64,000 nucleotides of DNA from Dacryopinax spathularia (lineage: Eukaryota > Basidiomycota > Dacrymycetes > Dacrymycetales > Dacrymycetaceae): assembly GCA_037974965.1 (NCBI GenBank), contig JBBPFI010000008.1:1116001-1180000 (forward strand). The letters are read 5' to 3'. Position 1 is the stretch's first letter; the number at the start of each line of letters is the position of its first letter. Position numbers and translations under genes: made by a program. Below, one piece after another: positions 12,301 to 24,087 of this stretch. Under the pieces are notes generated by a model. The model saw only the letters and a list, made by a program, of their open reading frames with translations. It was not told the DNA's origin and did no database searches.

Positions 12301-13153
12301 ATGGCTGGTTCAAACAATCGCGCAGAAAAGAATCGCATAGCGGCTGCCTCGTCCGGAGGCAAGGACAAGTCGCAGCCTAGCAAAGCGGGTGGAAAGAAGA
12401 CCGCCTCTCAGAATGCGAAGGCCTCTCAGAATGCGAACACGTCACAGAGCCAGAGCCAGAGCCAGAACGCTGACAAGAACAACAAGGTCACTGAGACGAG
12501 GAAAGTGTCCGATCCGAAGAACAAAGCCCCGGTCAAATCTTCCCAGATCAACACAACGCCCGCTCCGAAGCCGATCGTGCCGCCGAAGGAGACGACTGAC
12601 GCTCAGGTTGTGACGCAGCCCAGCAACAAGCAGAGTGCTCCGCCTGTCGCTCCAGCTCTGGTCGGGCAAGCGACGTCTCAGAAGCCTCAAGCAAGCCCGG
12701 TGAATCTTGCGCATGCCCCCGCTGTCCAACCTTCGGGTAGCTCCTCCCAGAGTTTGAAGCGGTCTCGCGAAAGTGAATCGGACCAGGATCGCCCCAGAAA
12801 GAGGCGTGAAACGGGCCGGTCTGATCAGTCTGAGGACGTTATTGAGTTGTCGAGCGGGGAAGATGAGGTACGACCTTGAGTACCAATCTGCTGCTCGTCA
12901 CTGAAGCTGTACCCAGCCTCAGATCAAAATCAAGGTAGAACCCGAGGAGGAGAAAAAGTTTGACGTCAAATTCAGCCCGCAAGCTGACTGGGGTGCGCGA
13001 GCTATGGCTTTGCGTACGGAGAATCTGTTTAAGTCGTTCATGCTCGGGGAGCTGGACCGCCGCGTGGAGAGTCTTCAGAAGCAGGTTAGCAGGCTTCAGC
13101 TGGAGAATGCGCAGCTGAAGCGGCAACGTGAGATGCTGGAAGATCCAAAGTGA
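12301..13153 (+). CDS. Disordered coiled-coil protein with SUMO-type motifs (KDZ cargo)
   Basis: I do not recognise a family. ATG 12301 opens about 170 residues rich in Ser, Gln, Lys and Asn, including SQSQSQSQ. A basic patch (RPRKRRETGR) that could act as a nuclear signal follows, then EDVIELSSGEDE, which fits a SUMO-interacting motif with an acidic flank. After one intron of about 50 bases (from about 12867), the text PQIKIKVEPEEE contains IKVE, a consensus SUMO acceptor site. The last 50 residues form a leucine-heptad coiled coil (LDRRVESLQKQVSRLQLENA) and end at TGA 13151-13153. The protein probably dimerises and binds a SUMO-modified or nuclear partner; that is inference from motifs alone. 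Confidence 0.65.
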
Positions 13154-13434
13154 AGGATGGACGTTGTGCTACGAGTGACAGTCATGAGATCCCTCTGTAA
13201 ATTAGTCTGTGTATTCCAGGGCAAGCGAATTGTAGTATTTGGGACTCTGCTTTGAGCTTCGGCAGCCGAAAGAGCAGGGTCCTACATCCGATGCCAGGAT
13301 GACGTTCAAGCGCGCATGGATCATCGGCTGAGTTTCAATATCTAGCTCCGCTGGGGCAGCTGGCTGTCAAGCACAGCACATTCTCTTATCACCCCTGTCT
13401 TTTCTCTTGCACCTCAGCATCATCCTCTGCCAAT
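13154..13434. other. Short spacer in the KDZ element
   Basis: About 280 bases between two cargo genes on the same strand, likely terminator and promoter. No open frame of note. Confidence 0.4.
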
Positions 13435-14178
13435 ATGTTCAACATGTCTTCCCTCGCTGCTGTTGTAGACGTCGGCTCAACTCCCCAGCAGTCCTGCTTG
13501 GATGACACTATCTTCAATAATGGCCGTCTGGACAAACCCGTCACTTTGCGCGTCTGTGCCGTGAAGTATCGCTTCTTGCTGTCCGCGGCGCCGGCCAAGG
13601 CAGATGGTCAGTGCGTCGTCTCTTATTCAAGAATTCGGGCTGACAAACTGGTAGCAGTCGGTGGTCGAAAGTCTCGGAAATCGAAGAAGCTGCTCGCGCA
13701 AATCGACGACACCTTCTTCTACGAGCTCCTGACGGACGTGTATGATGAGATGTATGCGCGGTCGAACCCCGAAGGAGAAGGTACAGTACTCTTCAGAGTG
13801 GTTGCTGCCTTATCTGAAACGTCTTCTTCAGCTGGCCAACGCAAATCTTTGGCTGAAGGCGAACGTCGGCGGCTCTCGCGAATGGACATGGCCGAGCTTC
13901 AGAAGCTTGCTAGGTTGGTCGTGCAAGAATGCGAACGGCGCTGGCCACAGCTTCAAGGTGTCCAAGACGTGTGTATCCAATCTTCGCTCCGTTCTGCTAA
14001 CTAATTCGTCTTGTCCATGCAGGATTTAGAGCTGGACGTCGCGGTACCCGCTGAAAGTGGCTCCAGTATCGAGCCAACTACCTCCGATGACAGCCCGCAT
14101 TTCGAAGCTGTTTCGGATGGGACCGACACCACTGCAGCTACCGCCTCTTCTCATCACGGGGACAACTGCGTGGCTTAG
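13435..14178 (+). CDS. Uncharacterised KDZ cargo protein
   Basis: No family recognised. ATG 13435 (an in-frame ATG follows three codons later) leads into CLDDTIFNNGRLDKPVTLRV, then KYRFLLSAAPAKAD. After an intron with a GTCAGT donor near 13607 comes a basic stretch (GGRKSRKSKKLLAQIDDTFF) and YELLTDVYDEMYARSNPEGE. After a second intron the helical segment MAELQKLARLVVQECERRW follows, and after a third the tail is acidic and Ser/Thr-rich, ending DNCVA and TAG 14176-14178. The length is about 195 residues. All three introns have standard ends and keep one frame, which is the main reason to call it real. The next gene on the same strand encodes an RPA70N-type domain. Confidence 0.6.
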
Positions 14179-14539
14179 CCTCTGCGTCGGCGAATGCAGC
14201 GAATGTTTACGTTTTCACTCGGAAGTCATCGTATAAATCTCTGATGTATGGTCGCATCCTTTATCCTCTGTGATGGTCTTTTAGCTTTGTTTTCTCTGCT
14301 AGCTAGCGGTTAGCTGTACAACGTTCGTCCAATATGATTCTCATTCGTCCATTCATCTACACGACGTGGCTCGGCTCGTCCGTAAGTCACTGTAGAGCAC
14401 ACAGTGGCAAGCAGGAATCTTGTCTTGAAGTGGATGGGCACGGCCGGAATCAGATCCATTATAACGAACGAGGCAGAGGAACGTCACCGTCTACCCATAT
14501 AGATCTCTTGCCTCTTACACTTGTTTCGCTAATCAAGCT
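14179..14539. other. Spacer in the KDZ element
   Basis: About 360 bases with no supported gene. A short open frame from 14334 has no recognisable content. Presumed promoter of the RPA70N-type gene. Confidence 0.4.
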
Positions 14540-15146
14540 ATGCCATCGATAGTCAGCTTGAAGAAGGGGACTTGCGAGCAGATGCTTGCGATGGGGACCT
14601 TAGCTTCACCATTCCTCCAGGTCGTGGAAGTCTTGCAGTATCCGCTTGACCATGTCACCGGCAGGGCAGAATACGAGTACGTACCAAATGTCTCTGCGTG
14701 CCGAAGATATCCTAATCATCCCTGCAGACTAATCGTCAGCGACGGATTTCACTTCATCCACGTCGTCCTTCATCAAGAGTTGCATGGCCTCGTGGAAACC
14801 GGGGAGCTGCGACCGCTTGTAATCCTCGCTGTGAGGAAGTACTTCACTGTTGAGCTCTGCAGCTTCCGGTGTGTGCCTCTCTTGTCAGTCAACAAGCGTC
14901 TGACCTCGCCGCAGAATTGCAACCTTGCTTGACGTTCTTGTCATCTCATCTTCTCCCCGGCTCTACGGAACTCCGATCCCTCTGGACGTTAGCGTCGACC
15001 CAGAGAACGCGCTGAAACGGCTCATGCAATATCTCATTCGACAACACGCCATAGCATCCTCTGGCACGTCTTCCGCGAGTCGCGATGAAGTCAACGTCCA
15101 CGGCGGAGATCAAGAAGAGATGAGGGCGGAGATTGCATGCCATTGA
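14540..15146 (+). CDS. Stand-alone RPA70N-type OB-fold protein (KDZ cargo)
   Basis: The N-terminal part matches the protein-interaction OB fold at the front of RPA1 (Rep_fac-A_N). ATG 14540 gives MPSIVSLKKGTCEQMLAMGT, then PFLQVVEVLQYPLD, LIVSDGFHFIHVVLHQELHG and LVETGELRPLVILAVRKYF. This is the usual run of LQV, LSDG, a loop ending in LVE.G.L and a final strand. Two introns (near 14680-14730 and 14869-14915) keep the frame. The second exon join leads to FRIATLLDVLVISSS, the last strand. A short tail ends at TGA 15144-15146. No DNA-binding OB folds follow, so the protein should bind partners rather than DNA. It is distinct from the complete RPA1-like gene 3 kb away on the other strand. The fold assignment is by pattern only. 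Confidence 0.7.
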
Positions 15147-15622
15147 GAGCCAGACGAGACCATTCTCGGAGCGCCAAGATACACAATGATTGTTAACTAT
15201 TCATAGATAAATCTATGTCCTATCGCCGCGTGTTCCAACTACATTCTTCCTACTCTTCTCTGCACGTACACAGACAAGCCCGCGTACATGGCCGCTGAGA
15301 GCCATCATCTCTACGGACGTCTGACTGCGGGAGAGCATGTGCACAACTCACGTTATGGTGACTGTTGCGAGGGATCAGGAACGTACGGAGCCATTTCGAT
15401 GATGCATTATTTAGACGCTCGTCTTGAGACTTCGTAACAATAATCCCGGCGTGCGCTGATAGTCTTGGAGCCGCTTCTCGAGAGCCCCATACTCCGGACA
15501 GACTGATCTCAATCCTCAACGTGCACGCCAGCCTGTCTTATCTGCGGACCTTCGTCGACCCTGAGTGACGTGACTGCCTAAGCTGCCCACTGGGACTGCC
15601 TGGTGTTGTTCGGCGAAGAAAT
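15147..15622. other. Spacer in the KDZ element, nothing recognised
   Basis: About 475 bases with ACGT words (near 15265, 15315 and 15350) but no supported gene. A 89-codon minus-strand frame at 15250-15519 has no motif. Confidence 0.4.
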
Positions 15623-17412
15623 ATGGCATCACGCTCCACATTCACATCTAATGAGCTTCAGGCAACAACGTCTATGCCCGAGAATCTGGGTAGGCTGAGA
15701 TTATCCGGCGGTGCTGCGTCCTCTGACGCTCGGTCAGTATCTCAGGCCCGATTCCTTGCGGTTGACGCATATAATGATACCAACGTGGCCCCGGTCAAGT
15801 CCGAATCGCTTGGAGAATCTTGTCTTCTCCCACGCGTGCTGCCAGAGTACAGGATGGTTCAGCAGAGGAGAAGAAGCACGCGTGATACCGGCAGCGAGCT
15901 CGAGGAGCTTGTTAGCAAGTTCATGTCCGCTGCGGATGAAGCACAAGCCGGTAAGGCCAACTTCGTCGAAGCTGATCGAGAACGTATTTATGACCTATCT
16001 AGCTCTTTACCTTCGGGACATATTGGAAAGCCTTCATCTCGCTGCGACCGAACGTTTTGTCGGCACGGCCGCGCTCCCCAGCTGGTTCCCAACGCTGCTG
16101 AACGTCTTGGCAATATCTCGATCTGCTCCACCTCCTGTCTTGGATCCCTTGACAGATATACCTTGGTCCGTGGAAGGCGTGCTCGACACGAAGTACTTTG
16201 TAAGACGCAACGGGACGCAGATTCTTCTTCCTGGCTATGGAAAGCATCACTTCTCCACAGCCAAGTCCATCCCGATTGATCCGAATTCTTCGTCCAGAAC
16301 CTTGTGGCCATCTCGCCCCGCCCGCTATATTCCGCTCAAGTGGAGTAACACCCTTTTAAGGAGAGATTTAAAGACGTGGTTCAGTAAGCGAAGTGTATTC
16401 ATATCTTCCTGGATAGTGTCTGAGGTCATACAGGTAGAATGCTTGGTCGGAACTGTCTTTGGCGCGAGTTGGCGAACGTCCTGAAGAGCTCAAATCGCGT
16501 CTTAGTCGGCGTCTCGCAGTATATCTACCTCCCTGGTTATGAAGAACAGCCATATAAGTGGCCGACGATCGGGCAATGGGCATTCAACGTAGGGATGTGG
16601 GACGGCACACTGTTCATTCGGGAGCTTAGTGCCGGTAAGTCAACTTTAAGGCTCCTGTCTTCCACACGTCTGAGCAGCCAGCAGGCGAGAAGGAGCTCAT
16701 CGATCCTCCGATTGCCATTTGCTCGAATGGGACAACTTTCTATGCGTCCGAAATCGAGACAATATTTAATATCCAGCTGTCTCGCCCGGTCGAGCTCACG
16801 GCGGCTGAACGTCCTCCTTGGATGCATTGGCGGTCCATTCTTGGGCTGCCAGAGGACACAGCGGAGGATGAGCTGACCGAAGTCAACGAAGGCGAGACTG
16901 CGGCGTCAGCTTGTGGAGTGAAGTCCTCGGGGTCAATGTCAGGAGGAACAGACGCCATCCGTGCGGATGACTCTTCCAGCTGCTCTTCCAGGGGTCTGAA
17001 ACGAAGATACGTCGACGGTCCAGGCAGCAATTTGCATGTCCAGGAAGCTGCTGCGCCGACAGTCGTCACGAATGCAGGTGCAATCAGCTTATGTGGCGGC
17101 TATTCTCCCGACGAAGTAGCCATCTTGTCAGCCGAAATTACGTTCGACGTTGACCTCAAGGAGGACGTGAATTATATGCTGCTCCTATCAGATCTCTACA
17201 CCGCCTACTGGAGACGTCCGCCCAGCGATGAAGTCCGAGCGCTGACGTCTCGCGCATTGGGCTCGCATCCGCCATCGTTGGCAACAGAGAGAGAGGGGTT
17301 TGCCGCTTGGCTTCGTCATCAAGCCAAATACAAGGGAATGCAGGGGGGAAAGATTAAGTGTTTGCTAGCTTATCAGAGCTATCGTCGGTTTGTTCTGTCA
17401 TCCATGTTGTAG
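15623..17412 (+). CDS. Uncharacterised KDZ cargo protein, about 530 residues
   Basis: No family recognised. Exon 1 (15623-15950) is polar. After the intron 15951-16002 the text reads ALYLRDILESLHLAATERF, LPSWFPTLLNVLAISRS and WSVEGVLDTKYFVRRNGTQI, then ARYIPLKWSNTLLRRDLKTW. A second intron ends near 16435, and WRELANVLKSSNRVLVGVSQ and YKWPTIGQWAFNVGMWDGTL follow. After a third intron (from about 16636) come EKELIDPPIAICSNGTTFYA, a low-complexity Ser/Gly linker and a conserved-looking end with DVDLKEDVNYMLLLSDLYTA. It stops at TAG 17410-17412. KDZ elements in Coprinopsis can carry TET/JBP dioxygenases, so I looked for an HxD...H set here and did not find one. The consistent splicing supports a real gene. 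Confidence 0.6.
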
Positions 17413-17715
17413 ATCGTTGGAGCTGCTACGATCCAGTTAGATTCGAAGGCAAGTGGCTTGTAAGCATAGTATTATCATCGCCCGCTCTATCGCAATTTGC
17501 TGGTATGGAAAGACTAGATGTCACGGACGTCCCGTCTCCCCTCCTCTCTCACTCTCTCTATGATGCGAACCCCAGGTTCAAGAATGCTCATGTGTTGTGA
17601 AAGCGTCCAGCAGTCGATCGGGACATCGCGGCTGAAGGAGCTGGCATGCGATGCCGTGACCTACCCAGCATCAGATAAATACGAGGAGCCATTCGGGCGG
17701 ATCTCTCACTTATTC
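17413..17715. other. Spacer between convergent KDZ cargo genes
   Basis: About 300 bases between two converging genes. No supported gene; presumably shared 3' ends. Confidence 0.4.
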
Positions 17716-19455
17716 TTATATCCAGGAGATTGGGCAAAAAATGCCTTCGTCCTGGAAAGAGTGAGGGCTTAGCAAGGTGCTGCAACCGCTTCTAGAGACG
17801 TACGTCATCCTTCTTGTCCTCTTACTAGGCGTTGGGTTCTCCTCAAGCATGTCTTCGTCTTCTCTGCGTCTGGGTCGCCTCGCAAGCCTGATCTCGCGGT
17901 CACTAGGCTCTTCCAGCTCAGGTTCGGACGTAGGCGGCGGTGTCGAGAATGGAGACTGAGTCGTTGCTGATCTTTCCCATCGCCCACGGTTCTGCGTCCC
18001 TGAACGTCCCACCGATCCCACGTCATTTCTACCGCGCGATCTTCCACTCCTCTGAGGCGTACGCAGCGTACCGGAAGTCAGTTGCGTTCTGGAAGCTACA
18101 GAAAGAACACGTCAGCAAGCTCTTAGTAATCGCCCTTGAGTTCAGGCGAGAGCGCTTACCATCAACTCTGAAGAACGTGTAGTCCTCTCGCAAGGTAGAC
18201 TGTTCCTCCTGAATCCCTTGATAAGCAAGAATGAGCGTCGCATAAGACATCTTATCGGGAGGGCCAAAAGCGGTGCCCTTCGGCAACCGCCCAGGAAGTG
18301 GGGAAGCTGTGCTCCAGTCGATCTGTCGGCCGCCCATCTCGTGATCTGAGAGTGAATGAGATGGCTATCACAGACGTTGGTGATAATAATACCGTAAATG
18401 TGCTCAAGAAACGTGGCAAGAACAATACTAATCTCGAGCTTGTTCCATTCCGGTGCTAGGGACGGAAGTATCGGACAGCCGTTATCGTACCGCTGAATTG
18501 TAGGAAGGCTCCTCGTCGTAGCTTCCTTCCCGACGAGTGGGACTGGTGAATCGACGTCAGATCAGAGCAAGATAGGCCGTCATCGTGTCGACCTCACTAG
18601 CAGCTCTGAGAAACTCCTTGAATGTGTCGGCAACTTGAGAGCGGTGTCCTACGTTGAACTGAGAGAAGGTGAGTCCCGTTGGCGTCTGACCGAATTCAAT
18701 ACTAGAATACAAGTGTCATAGCAGCTCTGACATCACGTCAGCATGATCAGGTACGTACGTCGTGATTGCCCGATTTCCATCGTGGTCTAGTCCGCCACCC
18801 AGGGTGAAGAAGACCCAGCCTGTTTGAGCGGCCAAAGACTTCTGAAAGGCCGAGATCGTGTTGTAGATTCGCTCCGGCGCACTTGACGTCTTTGAGCATT
18901 TGCGAAAAGAAGGAGGATGAGCACTGACCTTCTCTGCTCCACAGCAACTGAAGACATTTCCCGCATGCTCTGCGCGAGCTCCATGTATCTCTTCCGAGCA
19001 GCATCTGAAAGATCCTCCTCCCAGTACTTTTTCAGGAAGCTCGGACGCGCTTGAAAGACTGACCTTTCGGTCTCTCGTGCATGACTCGCTAACCTTTCGG
19101 CCAAGTCGGTAATCTCAGCAGCCATCAGCTCGCGTGCAGCGATGGCGACCGGGGATGGCTTCTCCTTAACGATCGGAAACCTCATGACAGGATCGCTCGC
19201 ATGGTGTCTGCTATTCCGCAGAAAGACGTAGATCTGCTAAGCTACGCCTTCAGCATTGCCTGACGCTAGCAATAGGGCCTGACTAACCTGTCCGACGTCC
19301 GCTTCTGGACGAGCTTGGAACTCTGGAAATGCCTGTTTGAAAGACAGCGTGACCTCCGCCGCATATTGCTTGCCCTGCCGGGAATCGGCCCGGTCATTGA
19401 ATGTCGACAAGCGTTCGAGCAACCAGCGTCTTTGGTCCCGATCGAAAATCACCAT
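17716..19455 (-). CDS. Uncharacterised KDZ cargo protein, minus strand
   Basis: No family recognised. ATG 19455 gives MVIFDRDQRRWLLERLSTFN and FKQAFPEFQARPEADVGQ. An intron then joins to QIYVFLRNSRHHASDPVMRF, followed by IAARELMAAEITDLAERLAS and FLKKYWEEDLSDAARKRYME. A 47-base intron leads into SAPERIYNTISAFQKSLAAQ and TGWVFFTLGGGLDHDGN. Later exons give IEFGQTPTGLTFSQFNVGHR, WNKLEISIVLATFLEHIY and MGGRQIDWSTASPLPGRLP. The last exon is basic and disordered and ends near 17716; it may contain one more intron at a GTACGT donor. The joins each keep one frame and make coherent protein, so the gene is probably functional. It sits head to head with the transposase and may share its promoter (19456-20088). 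Confidence 0.6.
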
Positions 19456-20088
19456 CGAAGCAGTAGATTGCCAGTGAGAGCCCAGATGTCTGGCTAGATG
19501 CAGAGAAAGAGCTGAAGGAGAGCGAGAAAAACCCAGGAGGTGCGGGCGAGTACGTCCGGCTGAGAGTTATCCTTGAACCGTTGGAACCTGGCTACCGGGC
19601 TTGCAGGACAGACGGAGCGAGGGGAGCCCGCAGACGTAGGAGCCTTCCATGGAAGCCGCGCTAGCGTACTGACCGAGATCATCAGGCAACAAAACGCAGT
19701 CGCAGCTTCCCGCCCGAAGAGGTCGAGCTTCCGTCGGAGACGCTTGAAATCATGAGGAAGAGTACTAGTTCAAAACACATCGGCCGCTCACCCCTCAGCT
19801 TCTTACGGATCAGCTTCTTACGGATGCAACGTAACGTGGAAGATGGCGCGAGCTTTCAAGAAGGAAGACTGCTTTCACGTGGGTCCAGGGAAAGCGGTGC
19901 TGATCATCTGCAAGCCGTTTAAGCGCCGACCCTAATCGACGATGGCCCTGGACAGACGTCCCTATCTCCAAACGTCCTATGTGGCTTAGTGGACCAGGGG
20001 ATGAGCGAAGTGGCCGTTTTGACGTCGGCTTGCGGCCAACGACTTCATCTCAGTCCTCTGGTTCTGTACGGCTTATTCTCGAATAATC
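19456..20088. promoter_or_regulatory. Divergent region upstream of the KDZ transposase
   Basis: This 630-base head-to-head spacer separates the minus-strand cargo gene and the transposase. It has a short direct repeat, CAGCTTCTTACGGAT, near 19797-19827. ACGT words cluster near 19957, 19974 and 20022. No gene is supported. Confidence 0.4.
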
Positions 20089-23000
20089 ATGCCGGCGAGC
20101 CGTCGAAGCCGAAACCATCCCTACATCACTGTATTCGACGACGTCCCAAGAGCGCGCAAGAGAGGGCAGCGACGAACGTCGGCTTCTTGCCACATTACCA
20201 TCGATTCCGCTCCACTTCCTGCTCCTCCGCTTGTCAGCGAGAAAGTTGAACCTCCAGAGAGAGAGCGGAACGTTCCAAGAAGGAAACAGGTAAGCAGCAC
20301 TCAAATTACTTCAGCGGCGTCTCTGACTCCCACAGGGCTCCTCCGACCAGCTCGCAGCTTTCCTCGAGCGGCGAGCTGACGTGGCAGAAGAATGCTTGCG
20401 GCATTATGGTAGGGCCTCCAGCACGGATTCCTGCACGCAATGTGGTCAACTCTGCGAACGTCTGATTCGATGCAGAGACTGCTTCGAGACGCCCGAGCTC
20501 TGCACGTCTTGTCAGCTGGAAATACATCGGACGAATCCCCTTCACTGGGTAGAGAGGTGGGACGGTCGCTTCTTTCGACGACACTCGCTATGTCGTATGG
20601 GCATGGCAATACACCTGGGTCACAATGGTCAGCCTTGCCCTGAGACGGTCGCTGGCAGCGGGGCGCTTTTTACGATAGTGCACACAAACGGGATCCACGA
20701 CGTCAGGCTGCACTTCTGCGAATGTTTCGATGCGCCCGAGCGATACGTTCAGCTTCTTCGAGCCCGCTTGTTCCCCAGCACGTACGAGATTCCCAAAACG
20801 GCTTTCACGTTCGCCCTTCTCAAGGACTTTCATCTCCACACTCTATGCTCTAAGAAATCCGCCTACGACTACTACGCCAAGCTTGTCAGGCAGACCAGCG
20901 ACGTCAACCCTGCGTCTACCAGCGATCGATACCGCGAGCTGCTCAGAGTCAGCCGGATCTGGATCGACCTGGAATCCTTGCGGAGGAGCGGACATCTTCT
21001 CCAGCTTGAGAGTACTGTGCCATCGTTTGCTGCTAGAGCGATCCGCAGTCCTCTATGTCCGGCCTGCCCACAGCTTGGCATTAACGTGACCGAGGAGGAG
21101 GTAGCGGGTGTCACTCCTTCGAAAACGTACGCCCTCATCTCCTTGGACTCGCGTCCATACTGATATCTTTGTCAGTCATCTCTTCACGCTCTATCTTGGA
21201 GGAGATGGCAACTTCACTCTTTCTTCCAAGAGGCAAGTCATCGATGCGCACGACGTACCGCTCAACAATGGGATGGGTTTCTTTCCCAATCAGCAGCACT
21301 TCGACGAGTATATTCGCGAGCACGAAGATATTCAGCTGGTGAGTGGGCTGTCCCTCTAGTGTGACGGCTCTGACTTGTAAGCAGTCCCAGACGTGTAGCG
21401 GGTTCCGCACGTCTATGCTCTTTCAAGGCAACCTCGGCTACCGTTCCTCAGGCGTCTATTCTTGGTCCTGCTTACGTCATGGATTCTATCGACCAAGAGG
21501 CACCGTAGATCTCCAAATCGGAGAGCGGTGAGTCGTAGTCAGATGCTCGTCGAGACATCCGCTGACGTTTTCTAGCTTTTCCAACGTGGACTATGCATTC
21601 GCGAATGCGGTGGACGGAGCAGAGAAGTTACCTCGTATCCTTCTCTCTTACGACCTCGCTTGTATGTGGCAGCCAAAATGGAGAGAACGAATGGCCGCCA
21701 GATTCCCTCATCTGGTGCCTTTATATGATCGCATAACGTTCGCCGTACCCAAGATGCACGAATACGCCCATAAAGAAAGCTGTCGCTATTTATACTCGCT
21801 GTCGTGGTTGGAAGGAGCTGGGCGGGTAGATGGCGAAGGCGTGGAGCGAACGTGGGCCGAGCACAATCAGCTGGGAGGCAGCACGAAGGAGATGAATCCC
21901 GGTCATCGGCGTGATTGCTTGGAAACGCATTTCTCCGACTGGAACTGGAGGAAGCAAAGAGATATCAGTATGACCAGTCTTCAAGCGTCTTTCTCTTTCA
22001 CTGTTTCTGATTCTGAAGGTAGTACGGTCACTCACCCGACGTATGGTTGCTGCTCAGGACGAGCACCGCCGCCACGAGAAGTATTTCTCGGACGTAAGCC
22101 TAGCATTCGGTGACGAGCGCGTTTCCAGCTGGAAACGCTCCCCGCAGTATTCAACCTTGGGCGGTGGTAAATTTGAGAGTGTCTATCGGTTCCCGGAAGA
22201 ATCAGGTACGTTCCGCGCCCATTGAGAAGAGCAGGAAGTTCATCTTGTCCAGTGCCAACATGCGAGTCCATCCTCGAGCGATTGCGAAAGAACGACAAGC
22301 AGATATTAAGCCTGGATCGGAGCGAGGAGTCCAGAAGCGACGTGACGTCCTTGTGCTTTGTGCAGCTAGGCATTACGCTCCAAGAGGCTCAGTAAGTACA
22401 AGAACTCTCAATAATACCTCTTCTGACGGCCGATGGTAGGTTTAGAGTGAAGGAAGACGTCGGTGAATCTCTGAACAACGAGCGCTCCTCTGAGACCGAG
22501 CTCGATCCAGCAGACGTGGCGCAATCTCGACAAGCTCTCGCCCATCAAATAGATCGCTGGCGACAGCTTCAACTACGGGAGATGCCTCTCCTCTCTACGG
22601 ATTATACTCCACCAGCGGCCGACACAGACGACGATCAACGTCCTGAATTAGAAGAGCTCGGACTTCCCTCTGATTTCGACCCTCAAGCCCGACGTTCGCT
22701 ACAGCTGGACAAATTGGCAGCTCTCGAGCTCGAACTTCGAAAGGCCCAGGCAGAGGAAGCGGTCACTCGTATGATCGAAGAACTGAAGATCCAACACGCT
22801 TATCGTCAGACGGTCCGCAAGGGACCGTCAGCCACGGGCATCAAGACAAGAGCACGGAAGGCGCTTGATCTACAGTCGACGTTGATCCGCCGTCATGCGG
22901 ATACTTATCGCAGAGCCAGGGATGCGATGCTGGCTCTAGGCCTGCCCCAAGACGATCCGAAGTACCGGCCACTTTCCGGGAGCGACGTTACCCTTCTTTA

Positions 23001-23430
23001 TGGAGCACGGCAGGAGATGAACGGTAGAACCGCCGGAGCCGATCCGTGGTTTCACATCCTACAGCGATCGAGCGGTAATACACCAGCCGCTTCCAGCCGC
23101 AGAGTTTCATGGAGTGATCAAGGTCGGCGGGGTCCGCTTTACGTCAAGGGTGAGCTGACACTATTCGCAACAGTGGATTCTGTGACGTGGTGGCGTGCCC
23201 GCGCAGCAGACTTGCGGTGGAAGGAAGAGGTTCAGCTTTTGGAAGAAGAGATGAAGCGGGTAATCCGCTTCTTCGACTTCTACGCCAAATGCTGGGCACA
23301 AGCTGGGGCTAGACAGACTTTAGGAAGAGGGAGGGCTGCGTACGCTGCCAAGCAACAGTTCGTGTGCGGTCTGCTAGCTGAGCAGGCACGCGCTGCGTTC
23401 GCTGTCTTCCTGGATACACCTACCATTTAG
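20089..23430 (+). CDS. KDZ transposase with CxC2 zinc cluster
   Basis: This is the transposase that moves the element, and its RNase H-like catalytic core is visible. The start ATG 20089 opens a basic tail. An intron (about 20289-20335) precedes the CxC2 cluster at about 20.42-20.65 kb: CTQCGQLCERLIRCRDC, ELCTSCQLEIH, and the later HLGHNGQPCP. The core follows with the first acidic motif GGDGNF (near 21199), then SYDLACMW (near 21645), AVPKMHEYAHKESC, and DGEGVERTWAE (near 21830) with STKEMNPGHRRD and DWNWRK. The C-terminal helical region includes GIKTRARKALDLQSTLIRRH. About seven introns of usual size join the exons; those near 21.13-21.18, 21.34-21.38, 21.53-21.58 and 22.2-22.25 kb are clear. 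It ends at TAG 23428-23430. The three acidic residues expected of the family are present, so it may be active. Confidence 0.9.
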
Positions 23431-24087
23431 TCGAAATTTGCATATCCGCCTTGCTGGGTACTTCCGCTCGCAACGTCTGCTCCCTTGCCGTCGAGTACAG
23501 GGCTTGGAAGGGAATTTGTCAATTTGACGTGTTCGGACGGACGCTCTCGGTTATTGGCGAAGTCCCGTTATCATCAGACGTCCATCTTTCCGTTTCCGTG
23601 CCAGCGACGGAGCGCTCGATTGATCGCTGGAAAGCTCTTGTAGAAGCTTCGCCGTTCATGCCCGTCCTTTCCGCTCTCCAGCTGTGCTAATATTGCAATT
23701 GCTGCATTGGTAACGTCCGATCATCTGATCGGAACCGAGGCAACTCCGTTTTCATGGATAGTCCCGTTTCTGCCGGCGTTAGGGATCCGTCCCGCAAGAT
23801 GTGATTGATGCAAGAGTGCATCAATCTCTTCTCAAAACGTCCTCCTCAGCCCCAATCAAGCGCGACGTTATAGCCTACGGATTCTTTGTCGCTGTGAAAC
23901 GGGTCGACTCACTGGGAGAGACCGAGACAGACGTCTTGACCAGGATTTTCAGCTATGCCGGCCCTGAATGCGGTCAATGGGGACGTGCGAGGTATGTCAC
24001 TATTCTATAAAGACCAGGACGAATGCAGCTCTAGGAACTGTCATCTAGGTCCCTCCCTATCCTCTCGCCGACGCCGACGTTCCTAGA
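23431..24087. other. Spacer in the KDZ element, weak open frame
   Basis: A 69-codon frame at 23801-24010 (MIDARVHQSLL...) ends at a possible GTATGT donor, but no downstream exon continues it in frame into the GRF gene. It is therefore left uncalled. The rest is ACGT-rich spacer. Confidence 0.35.

Noticed and set aside
15623-17412. Possible TET/JBP dioxygenase as KDZ cargo
   Set aside because: KDZ elements in some mushrooms travel with TET/JBP genes, so I searched the cargo for an HxD...H iron-binding set. None was found in this protein or its neighbours.
23801-24010. Small frame MIDARVHQSLL as first exon of the GRF gene
   Set aside because: The donor and available acceptors do not keep the frame into the zinc-finger exon. 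The GRF gene was started at ATG 24088 instead.
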